Assembly (NCBI RefSeq): GCF_900108315.1
Contig: NZ_FNVB01000002.1
Coordinates: 992,001 to 1,056,000 of the forward strand
DNA length: 64,000 nt
Reading direction: 5' to 3'
Origin: Saccharopolyspora kobensis
GTDB lineage: Bacteria; Actinomycetota; Actinomycetes; Mycobacteriales; Pseudonocardiaceae
Part shown: piece after piece, positions 8,771-18,569 of the stretch
How positions within the stretch are numbered: the stretch's first letter is position 1
Layout: each line of letters opens with the position of its first letter
Notes under the pieces: generated by a model
The model's input: only the letters and a program-made list of their open reading frames with translations
Database searches by the model: none
Told to the model about the DNA's origin: nothing
Program-made: the position numbers and the translations under genes

Positions 8771-10114
8771 ATGGGCATCCTCGCGCTGCTGGTCTTCATC
8801 GCTGTCACCGTCGTGATGAACGTCCCGTTGAAGAGACCGATCTCCGAGTCCCTGCTGGTGGCTCTCCTGGCCACCGCGCTCGTCGGCGGCAAGGACGCCC
8901 TTTCGCTGCTGTGGACCGGTGTCTGGGGCGCGCTCGACAACGACGTGACCTTCGCCGGCATGGCCTTCGTCTTCATGGGCGTGATCGTCTCGGCCACCGG
9001 CCTCATCGAGCGGCTCATCGAGATCTTCAACTCCGTCTTCGGCCGCCTGCGCGGCGGAGCGGCCTACGTCTCGACGGCGGGGTCCGCGGCAATCGGGCTC
9101 GTCGCCGGATCGACCGCGGGCAACGCCGCCACCGTCGGTTCGGTGACCATCCCGTGGATGAAGGAGAACGGCTGGTCCGGCGCGCGGGCCGCGACGCTGG
9201 TGGCGGGCAACTCCGGCCTCGGCGTCTCGCTGCCGCCGAACTCGACCATGTTCATCATCCTGGCGACACCTGCCGCCGTCGGCGTCAGCGCCGGTGACGT
9301 CTACGTCTCGCTGTTCGCCGCGGGTGCCTACTGCGTGCTCTACCGCATGCTCGTCGTCTTCATCTGGACCCGCCGCGACGGCATCCGGCGCACCGACTCC
9401 CGCCACCTGGCCACCTTCGGCCAGGCGCTGTCGACCGGGTGGACGTCGATGACGATCTTCGTCGGCATCCTCATCCCCGTGCTGCTCACCTTCGGCCCGC
9501 TCTTCAACTGGCTGGAATCCGAAGCGCGGATCGGCGAATCGGCCATGGGCGAGATCTCCATCATCGTCTGGGTGCCGATCCTGATCTCCGCGATCGCGCT
9601 CATCGAGGGCCGCAAGCGCCTGCGCGGCAACTGGGGGCACCTCCGCCGGGCGATCCGGGCGGAAGCACCGCAGTTCGCCACGGTGGGCATCTCCCTGTTC
9701 GCCGCACTGGCCGCCTCGAACATCATGAGCGAGCTCGGCGTCGGACCGCAGCTGTCCGAGACGCTGGCCCAGCTGCAGCTGCCCAAGCCGCTGCTCGTCC
9801 TCGTCGTGTGCCTCACCGCGGTGCTCGTGGCCACGCCGCTGTCCTCGACGGCGACAGCGGCGGCCATCGCCGCTCCGGCGGTCATCGCCCTGGGCACCGT
9901 CGACGTCCCGGCGGTCGTGGCCATCTGCGCGATCCTGGTGTGCACCTCGACCGAGGGCGCCTCGCCGCCGGTGGGCGCGCCCATCTACCTGTCCGCCGGC
10001 ATGGCCGAGGTCAGCCCCCAGAAGACGTTCGTCCCGCTCATCATCTGGTTCGTCGTTCCCATCATCGCCATCGCGTGGCTCATCGCCATGGGCTGGCTGC
10101 CGATTCCGAGCTGA
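8771..10114 (+). CDS. TRAP-type large permease (DctM-like)
   Basis: A 447-residue, strongly hydrophobic protein with about 10-12 membrane segments. The conserved loops are those of the large TRAP permease family, with a glycine/alanine-rich re-entrant stretch around residues 97-125 (STAGNAATVGSVTIP) and a matching LPPNST loop. TRAP permeases import organic acids using a sodium gradient and need a periplasmic binding protein plus a small permease. Neither a normal DctP nor a normal DctQ gene is found here; only a 76-residue membrane protein follows. The gene lies 78 bases after the dehydrogenase, on the same strand. Confidence 0.75.
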   Translation: MGILALLVFIAVTVVMNVPLKRPISESLLVALLATALVGGKDALSLLWTGVWGALDNDVTFAGMAFVFMGVIVSATGLIERLIEIFNSVFGRLRGGAAYVSTAGSAAIGLVAGSTAGNAATVGSVTIPWMKENGWSGARAATLVAGNSGLGVSLPPNSTMFIILATPAAVGVSAGDVYVSLFAAGAYCVLYRMLVVFIWTRRDGIRRTDSRHLATFGQALSTGWTSMTIFVGILIPVLLTFGPLFNWLESEARIGESAMGEISIIVWVPILISAIALIEGRKRLRGNWGHLRRAIRAEAPQFATVGISLFAALAASNIMSELGVGPQLSETLAQLQLPKPLLVLVVCLTAVLVATPLSSTATAAAIAAPAVIALGTVDVPAVVAICAILVCTSTEGASPPVGAPIYLSAGMAEVSPQKTFVPLIIWFVVPIIAIAWLIAMGWLPIPS

Positions 10115-10125
10115 GAGGATCCGCT

Positions 10126-10356
10126 GTGAAGAAGGCCCTCGAATTCGTCTTCTGGCTCGCCCTGGTCGCTTTCCTCGCACTCGGCGCGCTCATCGTCTTC
10201 GGCCAGCTGCTCGGCGTCGTCGTCCTCAGCCCTGGGCTCGTGGAGGGTGCCGCTTCGGCGCTCAACTGGTCGGCGTTCAGCTCGGCGACGGTCTGCGCGC
10301 TGGCCGCATTCGCGCTGCAGTACCTCCCGGAGGAGAAGCCGACCGAACAGTCGTGA
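10126..10356 (+). CDS. Small two-helix membrane protein, possible TRAP small subunit
   Basis: A 76-residue protein with two predicted membrane helices (about 5-30 and 45-66), starting at GTG 10126 just 11 bases after the permease stop and preceded by GAGAGGAT. The position is that of a DctQ-type small permease, but such subunits normally have four helices and about 160 residues. It may be a reduced small subunit or an unrelated accessory protein. Confidence 0.6.
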   Translation: MKKALEFVFWLALVAFLALGALIVFGQLLGVVVLSPGLVEGAASALNWSAFSSATVCALAAFALQYLPEEKPTEQS

Positions 10357-10368
10357 GCGCTGGGCGGA

Positions 10369-11082
10369 TCAGGAGTCGAAACCCGCTCGCAACCGGGTCC
10401 AGAGCTCCCCGGGGTCCTCGGACCGCTCCGCGTAGCGCAGCGCTTGACCGACCAGCAGCACGGCGGTGGCCTCGAGGTGCTCCCGCATCGCCCGGGCCGC
10501 ACCGGGGCCATCGCCTGCGAGGATCGCGGCGACGATCGGATCGTGCTCGCCGATGATGTCGGAGTAGTCCCGGCTCCGGCCGGCCGTCGAAGCGCCGAGC
10601 AACCGGGTCGAGACCCGCAGCTGATCGACGATCCGGTGACCGCGCCGCATGCTGCCCGCCATGAGCACGATGCCGTGCAGCTGCTGGTCGACGGCGAAGA
10701 AGCGCGTCTCCTCGTCCTGCTCGGCGGCCTCGCACATCTGCCGGCGCAGTTCCTCCGCCTCGGCGGTGAACGACTCGTCGGCGTACAGGGCGGCGCGATG
10801 GGCCGCCGGGACTTCGAGGGCGAGGCGGATGGAGAAGATCTCCGCGACGTCCTCGGGCGTCGTGGGGATGATCTGGAAACCGCGGTTGCGCACGAAGCGG
10901 ATGAGACCGGCCTCCTCCAACCGCAGGAGGCCTTCGCGGACCGGCGAGCGCGAGACGCCGAGCTCGTCGGAGAGCTGGTAGACGCTGTACCACTCCTGCG
11001 GGCGCATCGTGCCTTCGATGACGGCGGAGCGCACGTGCTCCATGACGACCTCGGTGAGGCTCGGCTCTCTACCCGTGCTCAT
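10369..11082 (-). CDS. GntR-family (FadR/FCD type) transcriptional regulator
   Basis: A 237-residue regulator with an N-terminal winged helix (ELGVSRSPVREGLLRLEEAG, about residues 38-57) and an all-helical FCD ligand domain with the usual metal-binding D and H residues. FCD-type GntR proteins respond to carboxylic acids. The ATG at 11082 was chosen because GGGAAG precedes it; the longer frame adds 30 residues of low quality. It is convergent with the TRAP genes (12-base gap) and probably controls the dehydrogenase/permease operon through the palindrome at 5678. Confidence 0.85.
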   Translation of the reverse strand: MSTGREPSLTEVVMEHVRSAVIEGTMRPQEWYSVYQLSDELGVSRSPVREGLLRLEEAGLIRFVRNRGFQIIPTTPEDVAEIFSIRLALEVPAAHRAALYADESFTAEAEELRRQMCEAAEQDEETRFFAVDQQLHGIVLMAGSMRRGHRIVDQLRVSTRLLGASTAGRSRDYSDIIGEHDPIVAAILAGDGPGAARAMREHLEATAVLLVGQALRYAERSEDPGELWTRLRAGFDS

Positions 11083-11330
11083 GTTCTTCCCGTCCGGCCT
11101 CGGCGCCGGATGCGAGCAGCGATCACGGGCCAGCGGCGCATCTGCGGCTACCGGGCCATCGTATCTCCGCAACGCCTCTGCCGGGAGCCCGGCCCGCTGC
11201 GCGAGCCGCCAGCACCGCCAACAAGTCCGAAGTGGACGCGGAGTTCACAGGGCTCCACTTCGGACCGTCGAACGGGCCGCACCGGCCTGCTGAGAACCGC
11301 GGCGACCCAGCGCCCTCCCGTCGCTGCGCA

Positions 11331-12479
11331 TCAGTCCCGGGGCCGGAGAACTCGCGCCAGAGCCATGTCGTCGCTCTCTCCGGTCGTGGTGGAAGCGATG
11401 AGGTGGTCGACGACGTCGGTGAAGCTGGCGCGGCGCCGGTAGGCGAGGCGCTGGCGATCGGCGCCACCTCCCCCGGCGCGCAGCCGCGACCAACCGGACA
11501 GCACGAGCTGCAGATCACCGTGCTGCCGCAGCGCGGGCTCGATCCACGCCAGGAGCTGATCGATCCGGGTGGTCGCGGGAACCAGCCGGGTGGTGGGCAG
11601 AGCAACGCTCTCCCCCGCCAAACCGTCGCGCGCGGCGCGCCAGCACGCCACTCTCAGGATCTCCGGCTGCGGACGCGGCGCCGGCTCGCCGAGGTGGACG
11701 GCGCTCAGCGCGGTCGCTGCCGCAGCCCTGACGATCGCGGAGAGCAGGACGGTCTCCTCGGCGGTCGCCACGGCGTCGGCCACCCGGATCTCCAGGGTCG
11801 GCACATGACCGGACGGCCTGATGTCCCAGTACAGCCCGCCGCGGTCCAGGACCGCACCGGGCTCGACGACCGCCTCGACGAGCTCGTTGAAGTGAGCCGG
11901 CGACTCGAAGTACGGTGGCGGGCCGGCGACCGGCCAGCACGCCAGGGATATCGCGCGCCAGCTCGCATAACCGGTGTCCCTGCCCGCCCAGTACGGCGAA
12001 TTGGCCGAGAGCGCGATGAGCGCCGGGAGCCACGGGCGGATGTGGTTGCTGACCTGGAGGGCCAGGCCCAGGTCGGCCACTCCGACGTGGATGTGGCAGG
12101 CGCACGCGACGTGCGAGTCGGTCAGCGCGCGGAAGACCTCGACGCTCTCCGCGTACCGCCGGCCCTCGGATATGGGCGGAGGAGTCGGCCGGAGCAGAAC
12201 GGGCGCGCCGCTGGAGACGGCCCGCGAACCACACTTCTCAGCCGCCTGGGCGACAGCGGCACGCATCGACCGGATCTGCTCACCGAGGCCGTCCATCGCG
12301 ACGTGCGGTTCGGTCCGCGCCTCCACCTGGTAGCGGGTCAGTTCGGTGGTCACCCGGTCACCGAGCCCACCGGCCGACGCCCGGGCCACCACTGCCCGCC
12401 CCTCCGGCACCGCCTCGCGGGTGACCGGATCGACCAGCAGGTACTCCTCTTCGACTCCCACCGTCAGCAGATCCGGCAT
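11331..12479 (-). CDS. Carboxylate-amine ligase, GCS2 (YbdK/EgtA-like) family
   Basis: A 382-residue protein of the glutamate-cysteine ligase GCS2 family. The N-terminal TVGVEEEYLLVD motif contains the glutamates that bind magnesium and ATP, and HIHVGV is the second family signature. Members make gamma-glutamyl amides; in actinobacteria some serve thiol or ergothioneine synthesis, but no other such gene is nearby. The ATG at 12479 is closest to the conserved N-terminus; alternatives in frame are GTG 12551 (with GGGAG ten bases upstream) and ATG 12560. The gene stands alone. Confidence 0.8.
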   Translation of the reverse strand: MPDLLTVGVEEEYLLVDPVTREAVPEGRAVVARASAGGLGDRVTTELTRYQVEARTEPHVAMDGLGEQIRSMRAAVAQAAEKCGSRAVSSGAPVLLRPTPPPISEGRRYAESVEVFRALTDSHVACACHIHVGVADLGLALQVSNHIRPWLPALIALSANSPYWAGRDTGYASWRAISLACWPVAGPPPYFESPAHFNELVEAVVEPGAVLDRGGLYWDIRPSGHVPTLEIRVADAVATAEETVLLSAIVRAAAATALSAVHLGEPAPRPQPEILRVACWRAARDGLAGESVALPTTRLVPATTRIDQLLAWIEPALRQHGDLQLVLSGWSRLRAGGGGADRQRLAYRRRASFTDVVDHLIASTTTGESDDMALARVLRPRD

Positions 12480-12885
12480 CGCCCCAGCCGCGTGGCACCG
12501 ACCGCGAGCGGAAGAGAGACTCTCGTCCGTGTCATCGCCCCCACGCTCCACGGAAGTCATGCTCCCACGGAATTCAGCACCCGTGCGGCATGCGAGTCGA
12601 AACGACCCACTCGGGCTAAGGAGCCACGACGGGGCGATGATCGCCTGGCAGGCCTCCCGGCCCAGCTGAACTCCCGAGCCCGAGGTTGCGCCGGATCGGG
12701 TCGAGGCCACGGGCCGTGCCAGCGTGGTCGTCATTCCAGCACCGGCATATCTACACCGGCAATGCAAAACTCTGTGCTGCACTTGACGATTTGCGGCGCC
12801 TCCACGATCCCGGCCGCCGGTACTCCGGCTCCTCGGCGCGACCGACGGTGAAGGGGCCGGTGGATCGCTGGACCGGAACAAGGTC
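12480..12885. other. Divergent intergenic region
   Basis: About 400 bases separate the GCS2-ligase gene from the next rightward promoter. Open frames here are extensions or shadows of the ligase gene; apart from the possible upstream starts of that gene nothing was recognised. Confidence 0.4.
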
Positions 12886-12911
12886 GTTTGCCGTCAGATC
12901 GTCGCGGGTAC
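12886..12911 (+). promoter_or_regulatory. Sigma-B-like promoter
   Basis: GTTT (12886) and GGGTAC (12906) are separated by 16 bases, close to the actinobacterial sigma-B/F consensus GTTT-N14-16-GGGTAT. The ATG of the next gene is 39 bases downstream. Confidence 0.45.
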
Positions 12912-12949
12912 GGCTGCAGGCGGACAGCACCGACCCGAGGAGGCCAGCG

Positions 12950-13384
12950 ATGCACCTGGACATGACCTCGCACGTGCTCTTCTTCATCATCGCCGTCGCG
13001 GCGGTCGCCGTCGACGGCTGGTTCATCCGCCGCAGCGGGGTGACCTACCTCGCCGAGGTCCACCCGGACCGCCGCGTGGCGGACTCGGCCAACCGCCTGA
13101 TCTCAGCGCTGTTCGTCACGTTCATGCTCGGCGTCGTCGCCCTCGCCTCGCTGCCGGGCCTGCCCGCGAGCAATCCCCTGCACCAGGTCATCCTGCGGCT
13201 CGGCGTCGTGCTCCTGGTGATGGCGGTCGCGCACGCCACGACGATCTGGGCCTTCGCCCGGATCCGCACCCAGCAACGCAGCCAGCGCCTCAACGACGAG
13301 ATCGCCCGAACCCACGGACCGGACCTCGCCGACGAACCGACGACCGCTCCGGTCAAGCGTGGTGTCCCCGGCTCGTCCGCATAG
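12950..13384 (+). CDS. Small membrane protein of unknown function
   Basis: A 144-residue protein with an N-terminal helix (about 5-24) and two further membrane segments (about 50-70 and 82-102), then a charged cytoplasmic tail. I do not recognise a family. The ATG at 12950 follows GAGGAGG at the right distance. A sigma-B-like promoter lies directly upstream, suggesting stress induction. It is convergent with the DUF899 gene. Confidence 0.65.
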   Translation: MHLDMTSHVLFFIIAVAAVAVDGWFIRRSGVTYLAEVHPDRRVADSANRLISALFVTFMLGVVALASLPGLPASNPLHQVILRLGVVLLVMAVAHATTIWAFARIRTQQRSQRLNDEIARTHGPDLADEPTTAPVKRGVPGSSA

Positions 13385-13552
13385 CCGCTCAACAGCACAG
13401 CCGACGTGCGCCCGGCGCGTGGTCGCGGATCTGCTTGCGGTCGTTGAGGAATTCGTCCTGCCCGATCGTGGTTCCGTCGACGCGGGCGCGGGCGACGCGG
13501 GGCCAACGGGCGGGCGTCGCCGAGGTGCGTTCCGCAACGCCCTGCGCCGTGG

Positions 13553-14326
13553 TCAGGCCGAGGTGGTCGCACCGCCGATGACCGCGGGGTCGTACTCGTC
13601 GTGGCGGCGCAGCCAGCTCATCGTGGAGCCGTTGCTGCGGCCGGGCGGCTGTTCCCAGTCCTCCTGGCGGCCGCGCGCGGTGAGATCGAGGTAGTTGTAG
13701 GTGCCGTTGAGCAGGTCGATGCCGCGCCCGTAGCAGGCGTAGGTGTGGAAGACCCGATCGCCCTTGCGCAGGAACGCGCTCAGCCCGGTCTCCGAGCCCC
13801 GGTACTCCGCCCACCCGGGGTCGTCCTGCACCAGCTCGTCGAGGTCCTTGTAGTTCCACTCCACCGGAGCGATCTCCGGGTCGAAGGTGGCGTGGAAGTC
13901 GTAGTTGAACTCGCTGCCGTACGACGAGTACCAGGGGACGGTCCAGCCCATGCGCTGCTTGTAGCGTTCGAGCTTCTCCAGCGGCGCCAACGAGACCGCC
14001 GCGAACGTGGTGTCGCGGGCGTGCAGGTGGCTGAGGTTGCCGACGTTGTCGAGCCAGAACGAGCAGGCCGGGCACCCCGCGTCGGCGTCGGGGTCGAACA
14101 TGGCGTGGTAGATCACCAGCTGGCTGCGGCCCTCGAACAGGTCCACCAGTCCGACCCGGCCCTGCGGGCCGTCGAAGGAGTAGTCCTTCGTGATCTCGAC
14201 CATCGGCAGCCGGCGGCGAGCGGCGTTGACCTCGTCGCGGTGCCGGGTCAGCTCCTTCTCCTTCTTGAGCAGCTCGCGCCGAGCCACGAGCCACTGCTCG
14301 CGCGTCGTGATTTCCGGGTCGGGCAT
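13553..14326 (-). CDS. DUF899 thioredoxin-fold protein
   Basis: A 257-residue member of the DUF899 family, which has a thioredoxin-like fold. Typical features are present: the LVIYHAMF strand, a GCPACSFW motif carrying a CxxC pair in the thioredoxin active-site position, and the YGSEFNYDFH segment. The biochemical role of the family is not established. The ATG at 14326 is preceded by GAGGAAG; a GTG four codons upstream is a weaker choice. It is a single-gene unit. Confidence 0.85.
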   Translation of the reverse strand: MPDPEITTREQWLVARRELLKKEKELTRHRDEVNAARRRLPMVEITKDYSFDGPQGRVGLVDLFEGRSQLVIYHAMFDPDADAGCPACSFWLDNVGNLSHLHARDTTFAAVSLAPLEKLERYKQRMGWTVPWYSSYGSEFNYDFHATFDPEIAPVEWNYKDLDELVQDDPGWAEYRGSETGLSAFLRKGDRVFHTYACYGRGIDLLNGTYNYLDLTARGRQEDWEQPPGRSNGSTMSWLRRHDEYDPAVIGGATTSA

Positions 14327-14603
14327 CTGCTTCCTCACCCTTAGCTGATTGTCTTATGCAACCACCCGGAGCCTAACGTGAGTGATAGCACTCTGCAAGC
14401 AGTTCTCTCGCCCTGCGCCCCGATCCAGCATCCCTGCGGATCGGCGCGGACTCATACCCGGCGATCGCGAAAGCCCCTCCCAGCTACGAATTCGGCGTGC
14501 GAACACGTCAAACCCGCTACGCGGTGGTCGCTTTCATCCGATCGCGGCCTCGTCGACGGACGAACCGCTCAGCCGGTGAGCAGGCGCCCGCGCGGCGCGG
14601 TTC

Positions 14604-15644
14604 TCAGGACGCCGGTTCGGCGAGCGGGCCGGGCAGCGGGACGACCTCGCCGGTGCGGCGGCCGTCGGCGTGCATCAGCCAGCCGACCCGCTTGCGGGTC
14701 CGCAGGATCACCGAGTTGTGCGAGATTCCGCCCGGCGGCAGCAGCTCTTCGAGGTCGTCCTGCATGCGCATCAGGTCCGCCATGTTCGCCGTCCAGGCGT
14801 TGACCACCAGGTTCGCCGAACCGGTCACGGACATGCACAACCGCACCCGCGAGTCCTCCCGCAGCCGGGACACGGTCGCGGGCAGGGCGCTGTTGGGCAG
14901 CCGGCACCACCAGAGCACCGCGATCGGCCACCGGGTGTGCAGCTGGGCGACCTCGCAGCGCAGCCGGAGCGCTCGGGAGCGCAGCAGCGCGGCCAGCTGG
15001 CGGCGGACCGTGGAGGTCGGCCTGCCGAGCCGCTCGGCCAGCTCCGCCGCGGTCGCCCTGCCGTCGTGCGCCAACGCCGACACCAGCGGCGCGAAGACGC
15101 CGGAGCGCAGGTAGATCGGCTCGCTGGGGCGGTCGCGCTCGCCGCGGCCCGCCTGCCGGATGGCCTCGCGCTGCGCGCTGTCCAGCGCGTCGAGCTGCCA
15201 CTGGCTTCCCTCGATGTGCCGCTTGGTCCCGATGTGGGAGTGCAGCGAGGCCACGCCGGGCAGCTTCGGCAGCTCGTCCAGCAGCAGCGCGGAGAGCTCG
15301 CCGAACGAGCTGGCCGCGACCGTCAGCAGCAGGTCCCGGCCCTGCGCGACGTGCTCGACGTTGTGCACGCGGTGGGTCCGCTCCAGCCGCCCCGCCACGT
15401 CGTCCACCGCGCCCGGGGCGCAGTCCATCTCGACCAGCGCCACCATCGCGCCGCCGGAGAGCTCGCCGTACTCCGGATAGGCCGTGATCCACGCCAGGCC
15501 CGCGTCGCGGAGCCGGGCCCAGCGCTGCGCCAGCGCCGTCGGCGAGGCATCGAGCACCGGGGCCAGCGCCGCCCAGGGCGCGCGGGGCCACAGCTGCAGG
15601 GCGTGGATGAGCGCCAAGTCGTCTTCGGAGAAGTCCTCGTGCAC
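14604..15644 (-). CDS. Lrp/AsnC-family regulator with two HTH/ligand units
   Basis: A 346-residue, double-length Lrp/AsnC regulator. Each half has a helix-turn-helix (about 8-50 and 187-235; the second contains ATAAELAERLGRPTSTVRRQLAAL) followed by a RAM-type ligand domain. Double-length members bind amino acids or peptides. GTG 15644 is preferred because GGGAG lies eight bases upstream; GTG 15716 would add 24 residues. It is divergent from the oligopeptide ABC operon and probably controls it. Confidence 0.8.
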   Translation of the reverse strand: MHEDFSEDDLALIHALQLWPRAPWAALAPVLDASPTALAQRWARLRDAGLAWITAYPEYGELSGGAMVALVEMDCAPGAVDDVAGRLERTHRVHNVEHVAQGRDLLLTVAASSFGELSALLLDELPKLPGVASLHSHIGTKRHIEGSQWQLDALDSAQREAIRQAGRGERDRPSEPIYLRSGVFAPLVSALAHDGRATAAELAERLGRPTSTVRRQLAALLRSRALRLRCEVAQLHTRWPIAVLWWCRLPNSALPATVSRLREDSRVRLCMSVTGSANLVVNAWTANMADLMRMQDDLEELLPPGGISHNSVILRTRKRVGWLMHADGRRTGEVVPLPGPLAEPAS

Positions 15645-15881
15645 GTTTCTCGCTCCCAGCGGGCATGAAGTGAGCGAATCGAGCGAATGATCTTGTTCAT
15701 CCGCCGCCGAGTTCACACTCTAGTCCAGCCCGACGCGAGATCACCGACGCTGACCAGCGGGGCGCCGGAACAGCTACCCGGAGACGCCCGCGCAGCGCAC
15801 CCGGGGATCACGCGCCCGATGCGGGCCGGAGTCCCCTCCGCTCACGTCGGCACAGCGCATGGAGACCAAAGAGGAGCTGCG

Positions 15882-17534
15882 ATGACGCACGAGCTCACCC
15901 GGACCGGGCCGGGGTTGTCCCGCCGCGGCCTGCTCCAGCTCGCCGGGGCCGGAGCGGTGCTGCTCGGCTCTGCCGGGTGCGGAACTCCGGAGCGGGCCGG
16001 AGCGGGCGGTGCGGCATTCGTCTACGGGCGGGGCGCGGACGCGGTCTCGCTCGACCCGATGAACCAGACCGACAGCGAGTCCTACGCGGTGATCCACCAG
16101 GTCTTCGACTCGCTGCTGCGCTACGCCCCGGACGGGGCGCTGCTGCCCGCGCTGGCGACCGCTGTCCCGGCACCCGAGGACAACGGCAGGCAGTACACCT
16201 TCGAACTCCGCGAGGACGTGCGGTTCCACGACGGAACCCCGCTCGACGCCGAGGCCGTGGTGTTCAACTTCCGGCGCTGGCGGGAGAGCGACCACCCCTA
16301 CCACCGGGGCGGAGGTCCGCAGAGCAGCAAGTTCGCCTACTACGCCAACCTCTTCGGCGGCTTCGACGAGGAGTCGGTGATCAGTCGCGTGGAGGCGGTC
16401 GGCCCGCACGCGGTGCGGTTCACCCTCCGGGAGCCGTACGGGCCTTTCCTGCCCACGCTCGCCGGAGCGCAGTTCGGCATCGCTTCGCCCACCGCGATCC
16501 GGCAGGACGTCGAAGGCTTCTGGGAGCGCCCGGTGGGCACCGGCCCGTTCGCGCTGGCGTCCTGGGAGCACGGGAACAAGATCACCTTGCGCCGCAACGA
16601 ATCCTGGTGGGGCACGCGGCAGGCCGGGCCCGGCAGGCGGGTGGACACCGTGGTGCTGACGTCCATTCCGGACAGCACCGCACGGGTGGCCGCGCTGGTC
16701 GGCGGCGGGCTCTCCGCGGTCAACGGCATCGTGCCGCAGGACGCCGACGCGCTGCGCGAGACAGCGGGTTTCACCGTCGCCCAGCACCCGCAGGAGTGCT
16801 TCAGCTACTTCGCCATGAACACCCGGCGCGCCCCGTTCCAGAACCCGTTGGTGCGCAAGGCGATCGCGCACGCGATCGATCTGCCGCGGATCGTGGAGCA
16901 CTTCTTCGGCGCGCGGGCCGAGGTGGCCGGTGCGCCGCTGTACGGGATCTCCACCTTCGTCGACCGCTCGATCCGGCCGCACCCGTACGACCCCGGCCTG
17001 GCGCGGCGGTTGCTGGCCGAAGCCGGGATGCCCGGCGGGTTCCGGACCAGCCTCTGGTACATGTCCACCGCCCGGCCATACATGCCGGACGGCAAGGGCG
17101 TCGCCCAGGTCGTGCAGGCGAACCTGGCCGAGGTCGGGATCGCGGCCGAGCTGGTCACCTACGAGCTCGCCACCTACGTGGAGCGGACCGGCAAGGGCAT
17201 GCACGACATCGCCATGTTCGGCGGCACCACGATCGGCGTGGACTCCTACTTCCCGCTGAACTACTGGTACGCCGGCGCCAGCGCCACGCCGGAGAACTCC
17301 TCCAACCTGTCCTTCTTCCAGAATCCGCAGGTCGACGCGCTGCTCGCCGAAGCCAGGGTCACCACCGATCCGGAGGAACAACGTGCCCTCTACGCCACCG
17401 TCCAGCGCATCGTGCACGACGAGGTACCGGTGCTCCCGATCGCCTACGTCAGCCCGCCGATCGCGCTGCGCTCCGGCTTCGCGGGTTTCGGCACCAACAT
17501 CGCCATGGACGACCTCGATGCGCTCACCGTCTGA
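15882..17534 (+). CDS. Peptide ABC transporter substrate-binding lipoprotein (DppA/OppA type)
   Basis: A 550-residue extracytoplasmic solute-binding protein of family 5. The N-terminus has a Tat-like twin arginine (LSRRGLL), a hydrophobic stretch and a lipobox ending at a cysteine (GSAGC). Landmarks of the family follow, including FELREDVRFHDGTPL. It captures short peptides or related ligands for the permeases encoded next. The ATG follows GAGGAG. It is the first gene of a six-gene operon. Confidence 0.9.
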   Translation: MTHELTRTGPGLSRRGLLQLAGAGAVLLGSAGCGTPERAGAGGAAFVYGRGADAVSLDPMNQTDSESYAVIHQVFDSLLRYAPDGALLPALATAVPAPEDNGRQYTFELREDVRFHDGTPLDAEAVVFNFRRWRESDHPYHRGGGPQSSKFAYYANLFGGFDEESVISRVEAVGPHAVRFTLREPYGPFLPTLAGAQFGIASPTAIRQDVEGFWERPVGTGPFALASWEHGNKITLRRNESWWGTRQAGPGRRVDTVVLTSIPDSTARVAALVGGGLSAVNGIVPQDADALRETAGFTVAQHPQECFSYFAMNTRRAPFQNPLVRKAIAHAIDLPRIVEHFFGARAEVAGAPLYGISTFVDRSIRPHPYDPGLARRLLAEAGMPGGFRTSLWYMSTARPYMPDGKGVAQVVQANLAEVGIAAELVTYELATYVERTGKGMHDIAMFGGTTIGVDSYFPLNYWYAGASATPENSSNLSFFQNPQVDALLAEARVTTDPEEQRALYATVQRIVHDEVPVLPIAYVSPPIALRSGFAGFGTNIAMDDLDALTV

Positions 17535-17567
17535 ACCGCGCACCCCGCACCGAGGAGGTGAGCGCCC

Positions 17568-18569
17568 GTGCTGACCTACGCCGTGCGCCGACTGGGCCAG
17601 CTGATCCCGGTGCTGCTCGGGGTTTCGGCAGTCGTGTTCTTCACCGTGCGGATGATTCCCGGCGATCCGGCGCAGGTCATCCTCGGGGAGAACGCCACCC
17701 CCGCGCAGGTCGCCGAGCTGCGCGCCGAGATGGGGCTCGACGAACCGGTCATCGCCCAGTACGGGCTGTTCCTGGCCCGGGCGCTGCGGGGCGATCTCGG
17801 CGAGTCCACTGTGACCGGTCGGCCGGTCGTCGCCGAACTGGCCGCCCGGCTGCCCGCCACCCTGGAGCTGACGCTGGCCGCGCTGGTCGTCGCCGTGGTG
17901 GTCGGCATCGCCCTCGGCACACTGGCGGCCAGCCGCCCGCACTCGCTGCTGGACAAGGCCGCCTCGGTGCTGGCCGTCGCGGGCGTGAGCATGCCCATCT
18001 TCTGGCTGGCCATGCTCCTGATGGTGGTGCTGGGCGTGAACCTGCACCTGCTGCCGTTCCCGGGGCGGCTGCCGGCCGCCGAATCGCTGCCCGCGGTCAC
18101 CGGGCTGAACGTGGTCGACTCGCTGCTCGCCGGTGACTGGGCGATGTTGCGGACCTCGCTGGCGCACCTGGTCATGCCCGCGCTCGCGCTGGCGACCATC
18201 CCGTGCGGGGTGATCATGCGCATGACCCGGTCGAGCATGCGGGAGACGCTGGCCGAGGACTTCATCCGCACCGCGCGGGCGAAGGGGCTCCACCCGCTGG
18301 TCACGACCTTCCGGCACGGCCTGCGCAACTCGATGCTGCCGGTGCTCACGGTGATCGGGCTGCAGCTCGGCCTGCTGCTCGGCGGCGCGGTGATCACCGA
18401 GACGATCTTCTCCTGGCCGGGCATCGGCCAGATCGCCTACCAGGCGGTGTACCAGCGCGACTACGCGCTGATCCAGGGCGTGGTGCTGTACGGATCGCTG
18501 CTGTTCGTGCTGGTCAACCTCGCGGTCGACCTGCTGTACGCGGTCCTCGACCCGAGAGTGAGGTACTGA
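17568..18569 (+). CDS. Peptide ABC transporter permease (DppB type)
   Basis: A 333-residue inner-membrane permease with six predicted helices, the first at residues 9-30, and the BPD-type EAA loop (RTARAKGLHPL) that docks the ATPases. The GTG start is preceded by GAGGAGGTGAG. Its stop overlaps the next permease start. Confidence 0.9.
   Translation: MLTYAVRRLGQLIPVLLGVSAVVFFTVRMIPGDPAQVILGENATPAQVAELRAEMGLDEPVIAQYGLFLARALRGDLGESTVTGRPVVAELAARLPATLELTLAALVVAVVVGIALGTLAASRPHSLLDKAASVLAVAGVSMPIFWLAMLLMVVLGVNLHLLPFPGRLPAAESLPAVTGLNVVDSLLAGDWAMLRTSLAHLVMPALALATIPCGVIMRMTRSSMRETLAEDFIRTARAKGLHPLVTTFRHGLRNSMLPVLTVIGLQLGLLLGGAVITETIFSWPGIGQIAYQAVYQRDYALIQGVVLYGSLLFVLVNLAVDLLYAVLDPRVRY

Noticed and set aside
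13389..13552. Open minus-strand frame ending in GQDEFLNDRKQIRDHAPG, possible small gene or fragment
   Set aside because: No start with a ribosome site and no family recognised; it is the overrun of a shadow frame of the DUF899 gene.
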